NCBI GenBank assembly: GCA_020860885.1
Contig: JAJBTS010000393.1
Location: 1-7,232 of the forward strand
Reading direction: 5' to 3'
From: Bacteroidales bacterium
Lineage (GTDB): Bacteria; Bacteroidota; Bacteroidia; Bacteroidales; Azobacteroidaceae
DNA: 7,232 nucleotides
Shown here: piece after piece, positions 1 to 7,232 of the stretch
How positions within the stretch are numbered: the stretch's first letter is position 1
Layout: each line of letters begins with the position of its first letter
Program-made: the position numbers and the translations under genes
The notes under the pieces: generated by a model
Seen by the model: the letters and a program-made list of their open reading frames with translations, nothing else
Database searches by the model: none
What the model was told of the DNA's origin: nothing

Positions 1-507
1 TTCTTCAGGAGCCCTCATTGTATTTTTACAGGTAAAACAAAAAACGTTGTAGTTGCCCCTGCCGACGGAACTATAGTCGTAGTAGAGGAAGTATTTGAAG
101 CCGAATATTTTCAGGAAAAGAAATTGCAGGTCTCCGTATTTATGAGTATTACAAATGTTCACGTGAACTGGATTCCGGTAGATGGGAAAATCATCCATTA
201 TTCTCATCAGAACGGGCGGTTTATGGCTGCCTATTTACCTAAGTCAAGTACAGAAAATGAACGGTCTACAGTTGTAATAAAGAGAGAAAACGGAGAAGAA
301 ATACTTGTCCGGCAAATTGCCGGAGCCATGGCAAAAAGAATTGTAACTTATGCTGAAGAAGGACAAGATTGCCATATCAATGAACAATTAGGATTTATTA
401 AATTCGGTTCACGTGTCGATTTATTTTTACCTCTTGATACAGATATAAAAGTAGAATTAGATCAAAAAGTATATGGGAATCAGACCATTATAGTTTATCT
501 CAAATAA
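1..507 (+). CDS. psd: Phosphatidylserine decarboxylase proenzyme, 3' part (5' end outside window)
   Basis: Psd decarboxylates phosphatidylserine to phosphatidylethanolamine at the inner membrane, the last step of PE synthesis. The reading frame is open from base 1, so the gene begins upstream; 168 residues are visible. The fragment opens with FFRSP, followed by VVVAPADGT (visible residues 16-24), [11 protein letters not shown] (about 48-58), [13 protein letters not shown] and [18 protein letters not shown], all typical of the short Psd form of Bacteroidetes. The processing site is FGSR: cleavage between Gly (406-408) and Ser (409-411) would turn the serine into the pyruvoyl cofactor, leaving a short C-terminal alpha subunit that begins at visible residue 137. 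This GSR form replaces the LGST site of the E. coli enzyme. A TTG at 124 could be mistaken for a start, but the family match runs straight through it. The next gene, pssA, starts 5 nt after the stop and supplies the substrate. Identification is firm; the N-terminal membrane part cannot be assessed. Confidence 0.95.
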   Translation, partial: FFRSPHCIFTGKTKNVVVAPADGTIVVVEEVFEAEYFQEKKLQVSVFMSITNVHVNWIPVDGKIIHYSHQNGRFMAAYLPKSSTENERSTVVIKRENGEEILVRQIAGAMAKRIVTYAEEGQDCHINEQLGFIKFGSRVDLFLPLDTDIKVELDQKVYGNQTIIVYLK

Positions 508-512
508 TTTTC

Positions 513-4351
<3,839 letters not shown>

Positions 4352-4360
4352 GATTACAAT

Positions 4361-5770
4361 ATGTCAAGAAAAAAGCCTTTACCCGTTTTAGAAAATATAC
4401 TGATTACCGGAATTGCAGCCGAAGGAAAAGCAATCGCTAAATACGACGATCGTATCGTATTTGTTCCTTTCGTAGTTCCCGGAGATAGAATAGATATCCA
4501 ACTTACCCGTAAGAAAAACTCTTATGCAGAAGGAAGAGTCATTCGTTTCCACGAATATTCCAAAGACCGGGTAAAGGCTTTTTGTGAGCATTTCGGGATC
4601 TGTGGAGGATGCAAATGGCAGATACTCCCCTATTCAGAACAAATCAGATACAAACAACAGCAAGTAACAGATAATTTACAGCGCATCGGTAAAGTGGAAC
4701 TACCGGATATATCTCCTATACTCGGATCTGAAAAAATAACATTTTACAGAAACAAGCTTGAGTTTACTTTCTCTAATAAACGTTGGAGAACCACTGAAGA
4801 AATTCAATCCGGAAAAGAATTCGATGATATGAACGCTTTGGGATTTCATATTCCCGGTATGTTCGACAAAGTATTGGATATAAATAAATGTTGGCTTCAG
4901 GATGAACCTTCTAATTCAATACGTTTAGCCATCCGCGATTTTTGCCTATCAAACAATTATAGCTTTTTTGATTTAAAGAATCAGAACGGATTGATGCGAA
5001 ATATTATTATTCGAACTTCATCAACGGGTGAAGTTATGCTGATTGTCGTTTTTTTTGAGGATAATGAAGAAAAAAGAGAGAAATTACTTTCTTTCGTTGC
5101 TGAACAATTTCCTCAGATAAGTTCACTTCTTTATATAATTAATCAGAAAGCAAACGATACTATTACTGATCAGGAAGTTCTTGTTTACAAAGGAAAAGAT
5201 CATATATTCGAAGAAATGGAAGGTCTTAAATTCAAGATTGGTCCCAAATCTTTTTATCAAACGAATAGTGAACAAGCCTATAACTTATATAAAATAGCCC
5301 GGGATTTTGCCGGATTAACCGGAAAAGAGCTGGTTTACGATCTTTATACAGGAACCGGAACTATTGCCAATTTCGTCTCCAGTCTTGCTAAAAAAGTAAT
5401 TGGAATAGAATATGTTCCGGAAGCTATAGAAGATGCGAATGTGAATTCCGAAATCAATCAGATAAAAAACACACTGTTCTTTGCAGGTGATATGAAAGAT
5501 ATTCTGAACCTTAATTTTATCGAAGAACACGGCCGTCCTGACGTAATTATTACGGATCCGCCAAGAGCGGGAATGCACGACGATGTAATCTCTACCATAC
5601 TTTTCGCGGAACCACAAAAAATAGTATATGTCAGTTGCAATCCGGCCACACAGGCACGGGACCTGAATCTCCTGAATGAAAAATATAAAGTGAGTAAAGT
5701 ACAACCGGTAGATATGTTTCCTCATACTCATCATGTAGAGAATGTGGTATTACTGGAAAAAAGATCGTAA
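4361..5770 (+). CDS. rlmD: 23S rRNA (uracil-5-)-methyltransferase, RlmD/RumA type
   Basis: This cytoplasmic enzyme uses S-adenosylmethionine to make 5-methyluridine in RNA, most likely 23S rRNA U1939. The 469-residue protein begins with a TRAM RNA-binding domain (about 8-66). Four cysteines, C75, C81 and C84 (Cx5Cx2C) and C177, match the iron-sulfur ligands of RumA. A central RNA-binding region follows, then the Rossmann methyltransferase domain: the SAM motif DLYTGTGTIA (about 325-334), DPPR from D399, the catalytic nucleophile C426 in YVSCNPATQARD, and the general base E460 in HTHHVE near the C-terminus. The cluster, TRAM domain and length argue against TrmA (tRNA U54), which lacks the first two. 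RlmC (U747) and dual-specificity RlmCD enzymes cannot be ruled out by motifs alone. The start codon is 9 nt after the beta-galactosidase stop, so it is probably the last gene of the same transcript. The family is certain, the target base inferred. Confidence 0.9.
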   Translation: MSRKKPLPVLENILITGIAAEGKAIAKYDDRIVFVPFVVPGDRIDIQLTRKKNSYAEGRVIRFHEYSKDRVKAFCEHFGICGGCKWQILPYSEQIRYKQQQVTDNLQRIGKVELPDISPILGSEKITFYRNKLEFTFSNKRWRTTEEIQSGKEFDDMNALGFHIPGMFDKVLDINKCWLQDEPSNSIRLAIRDFCLSNNYSFFDLKNQNGLMRNIIIRTSSTGEVMLIVVFFEDNEEKREKLLSFVAEQFPQISSLLYIINQKANDTITDQEVLVYKGKDHIFEEMEGLKFKIGPKSFYQTNSEQAYNLYKIARDFAGLTGKELVYDLYTGTGTIANFVSSLAKKVIGIEYVPEAIEDANVNSEINQIKNTLFFAGDMKDILNLNFIEEHGRPDVIITDPPRAGMHDDVISTILFAEPQKIVYVSCNPATQARDLNLLNEKYKVSKVQPVDMFPHTHHVENVVLLEKRS

Positions 5771-5799
5771 AAACGGAAGAAGAATTAGGATCTCAAATA

Positions 5800-7008
5800 T
5801 CAGGATTTTTTCTCTCGCCTTTTATTTAATTTCGCATTGGGCAAAAAAGCAGTAACGATTCCTAATAGAGGAAGATAAGCACAGATTTTATAAACATATT
5901 CGATTCCTTTTGCATCAGCAATATTCCCAAGAATTGCAGCAGCAATGCCTGCAATACCAAAAGCCAGTCCAAAAAACAATCCGGAAATAAGACCTACTTT
6001 TTGTGGGAGCAATTCTTGTGCATATACTAAAATCGCAGAAAATGCCGAGGATAAAATGAATCCAATAATAATAGTCAATATACAAGTCCAAAACAAATTT
6101 GCATAAGGTAACATCAAACTAAAAGGAGCTGTACCCAGAATAGATATCCAAATAACATACTTTCTTCCGAATCGGTCTCCAACAGGTCCGCCAATCAATG
6201 TACCCAAAGCAACTGCAAATAGAAATGCAAAAAGGTAGTACTGCGATTGCTGTATGCTTATATTAAATTTCTCGATAAGGTAAAATGTATAGAAACTATT
6301 CAGGCTAGCCATATATACATATTTTGAAAAGATTAATACCAATAAAATACAAAGGGATAAAATTATCCTACTACGAGGCATCGGATTTTCAGCAACCACC
6401 GTTCTATTTTTTCCAGTATTGAATCGTTCCAACCAGTTTCTATACCACTTAAAAATAGAGATTTTAGGCATTACAGACAAGAAAGCAAGCACCGCAAATC
6501 CAAGAATATATTTCTGTCCATAAGGGGCTATGATCAAAGCAGCAAGTAAAGGTCCTAATGAACTACCCAGATTTCCTCCCACCTGGAATATTGATTGTGC
6601 AAATCCATGTTTACCTCCGGATGCAAAGTGGGTAAGACGGGAAGCTTCCGGATGAATGATGGAAGAACCAAGACCGACAAAAGCCACCGATACGAATACC
6701 CAAGAGATGGAATTTGCATATGCAAGAAAAGATAATCCGATTGCCGTGGATATTGTCCCGATAATTAGATACCAGGGACTGGGTTTCTTATCAAACAGAA
6801 GCCCGAAAAAAGGTTGAAAAACGGAAGCACATATCTGATAAACAAGTGTAATAAGACCTATCTGAGTAAATGAAAGTAATAAATTATCTTTCAGAATAGG
6901 ATAAACGGCCGAAATAACAGATTGAAAGGCATCATTGAACAGATGTGTCAGGCTTAAAGCAAATAGTATGCGTAATGTCATACTATTTGTCGGAATAACA
7001 TTTTTCAT
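5800..7008 (-). CDS. fsr: Major facilitator efflux pump, fosmidomycin-resistance (Fsr) type
   Basis: This is a 402-residue inner-membrane proton-driven exporter with about 12 membrane helices in two halves split by a polar loop (about 186-212). Many stretches recall E. coli Fsr: ITLVYQ and QPFFG (53-69), GLGSSIIHPEASR (112-124), HGFAQSIFQVGGNLGSSLGPLLAA (134 onward), IFSKYVYMASL (226-236), the motif-A-like GGPVGDRFGRKYVIW (273-287), IIGFILSSAFSAILVYAQELLP (from 314) and VYKICAYLPLLG (372-383). The family includes pumps that raise resistance to fosmidomycin, but the natural substrate here is unknown. The ATG at 7008-7006 is preferred: an in-frame TAG lies eight codons upstream (7032-7030), and a good promoter lies about 40 nt upstream. 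Met10 (6981) is an alternative start. No Shine-Dalgarno is seen; the leader is A-rich. The gene converges on rlmD with a 29-nt gap and is transcribed independently. Confidence 0.92.
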   Translation of the reverse strand: MKNVIPTNSMTLRILFALSLTHLFNDAFQSVISAVYPILKDNLLLSFTQIGLITLVYQICASVFQPFFGLLFDKKPSPWYLIIGTISTAIGLSFLAYANSISWVFVSVAFVGLGSSIIHPEASRLTHFASGGKHGFAQSIFQVGGNLGSSLGPLLAALIIAPYGQKYILGFAVLAFLSVMPKISIFKWYRNWLERFNTGKNRTVVAENPMPRSRIILSLCILLVLIFSKYVYMASLNSFYTFYLIEKFNISIQQSQYYLFAFLFAVALGTLIGGPVGDRFGRKYVIWISILGTAPFSLMLPYANLFWTCILTIIIGFILSSAFSAILVYAQELLPQKVGLISGLFFGLAFGIAGIAAAILGNIADAKGIEYVYKICAYLPLLGIVTAFLPNAKLNKRREKKS

Positions 7009-7051
7009 ATTTCTTTTACCAAAAAACTTCTACCTACTTAACCAACTACTG

Positions 7052-7081
7052 CAAAAATACAGCTTAAAAAATTGCAACAAA
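7052..7081 (-). promoter_or_regulatory. Bacteroidetes-type promoter of the fsr-type gene
   Basis: Read on the minus strand, TTTG (7081-7078) is followed after 18 nt by TATTTTTG (7059-7052). This fits the Bacteroidetes primary-sigma pattern of a TTTG-like -33 element and a TAnnTTTG -7 element; the spacing is close to the usual 19-21 nt. Transcription would start near 7045, giving a leader of roughly 40 nt before the ATG at 7008. The match of the -7 box and its position are seen directly; promoter activity is inferred. No operator-like inverted repeat was noticed over the elements. Confidence 0.6.
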
Positions 7082-7206
7082 AGTACTACTAATTACCTTA
7101 AGTATGAACTCTGCATTTGACAATTTACGTCAACTGAAATAGAAATTTATCGAGAAAATTAAACTTTTAGGTATTGAGTTATAAAAACTAAAAAACAGAA
7201 CCAAAC

Positions 7207-7223
7207 AGCGGCTAACAGCCGCT
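7207..7223 (-). terminator. Perfect 7-bp GC-rich hairpin, possible terminator of a minus-strand gene to the right
   Basis: AGCGGCT (7207-7213) and AGCCGCT (7217-7223) are exact inverted repeats around a 3-nt loop, standing out in AT-rich surroundings. On the minus strand the stem is followed by a T-rich but interrupted tract (GTTTGGTTCTGTTTTTT), which fits a Rho-independent terminator for a gene entering from beyond the right edge. On the plus strand no T-run follows. The strand and role are inferred; it could also be part of a structured RNA or a dispersed repeat cut by the window edge. Confidence 0.4.
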
Positions 7224-7232
7224 CAGTGATAC

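Noticed and set aside
124..507. An independent 127-residue gene starting at TTG 124
   Set aside because: The frame is open to base 1 and the upstream codons encode conserved Psd residues ([13 protein letters not shown]), so it is an internal leucine codon of a longer gene.
5315..5734. Minus-strand open frame (139 codons) inside rlmD
   Set aside because: It is antisense to the conserved SAM-binding and catalytic motifs, with no start context or recognisable domain; the 5458-5649 and 4388-4591 frames are shadows for the same reason.
5771..5815. Possible bidirectional terminator between rlmD and the fsr-type gene
   Set aside because: There is a T-run at 5805-5811, but I found no stable inverted repeat before it; it lies in the lysine codons at the end of the efflux gene. 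AGGAT occurs twice only as a direct repeat.
6935..7120. Plus-strand 61-codon open frame across the start of the efflux gene
   Set aside because: It overlaps the N-terminus and promoter of the fsr-type gene antisense, and its sequence looks like translated A/T-rich leader.
7009..7232. A small gene, tRNA or CRISPR repeat in the right intergenic region
   Set aside because: Apart from the promoter and the edge hairpin I see no cloverleaf, no regularly spaced repeats and no open frame with credible start context.

Overview
The window is AT-rich and looks like chromosomal DNA of an anaerobic or gut-type Bacteroidota, most likely order Bacteroidales. Four things suggest this. The phosphatidylserine decarboxylase is of the short GSR-processing type and sits next to pssA. 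The beta-galactosidase is a secreted GH2 enzyme of LacZ architecture. No start codon has a Shine-Dalgarno sequence; starts have A/T-rich leaders instead. The only clear promoter matches the Bacteroidetes -33/-7 pattern (TTTG, then TAnnTTTG). The genus cannot be decided from the sequence.

Layout. Positions 1-5770 hold four plus-strand genes packed like one operon: the 3' part of psd (cut by the left edge), pssA, a secreted GH2 beta-galactosidase and an rlmD-type 23S rRNA uracil-5-methyltransferase. The junctions are a 5-nt gap, a 4-nt ATGA overlap and a 9-nt gap. A 29-nt convergent gap follows, then an Fsr-type major facilitator efflux pump on the minus strand (5800-7008). The last 224 nt (7009-7232) carry the pump's promoter and, at the right edge, a perfect GC-rich hairpin that may be the terminator of a minus-strand gene outside the window.

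How the genes work together. PssA makes phosphatidylserine from CDP-diacylglycerol and serine, and Psd decarboxylates it to phosphatidylethanolamine, so these two are a true pathway pair. The beta-galactosidase (periplasm or outside) and the rRNA methyltransferase (cytoplasm) have no evident biochemical link to lipid synthesis and are probably just co-transcribed. The efflux pump is a separate unit.

No undescribed system is convincingly present. All five genes belong to known families and keep their key residues. The points worth a second look are the placement and coupling of the GH2 gene directly on pssA, a 15-nt duplication spanning the two adjacent start codons, and the hairpin at the right edge.
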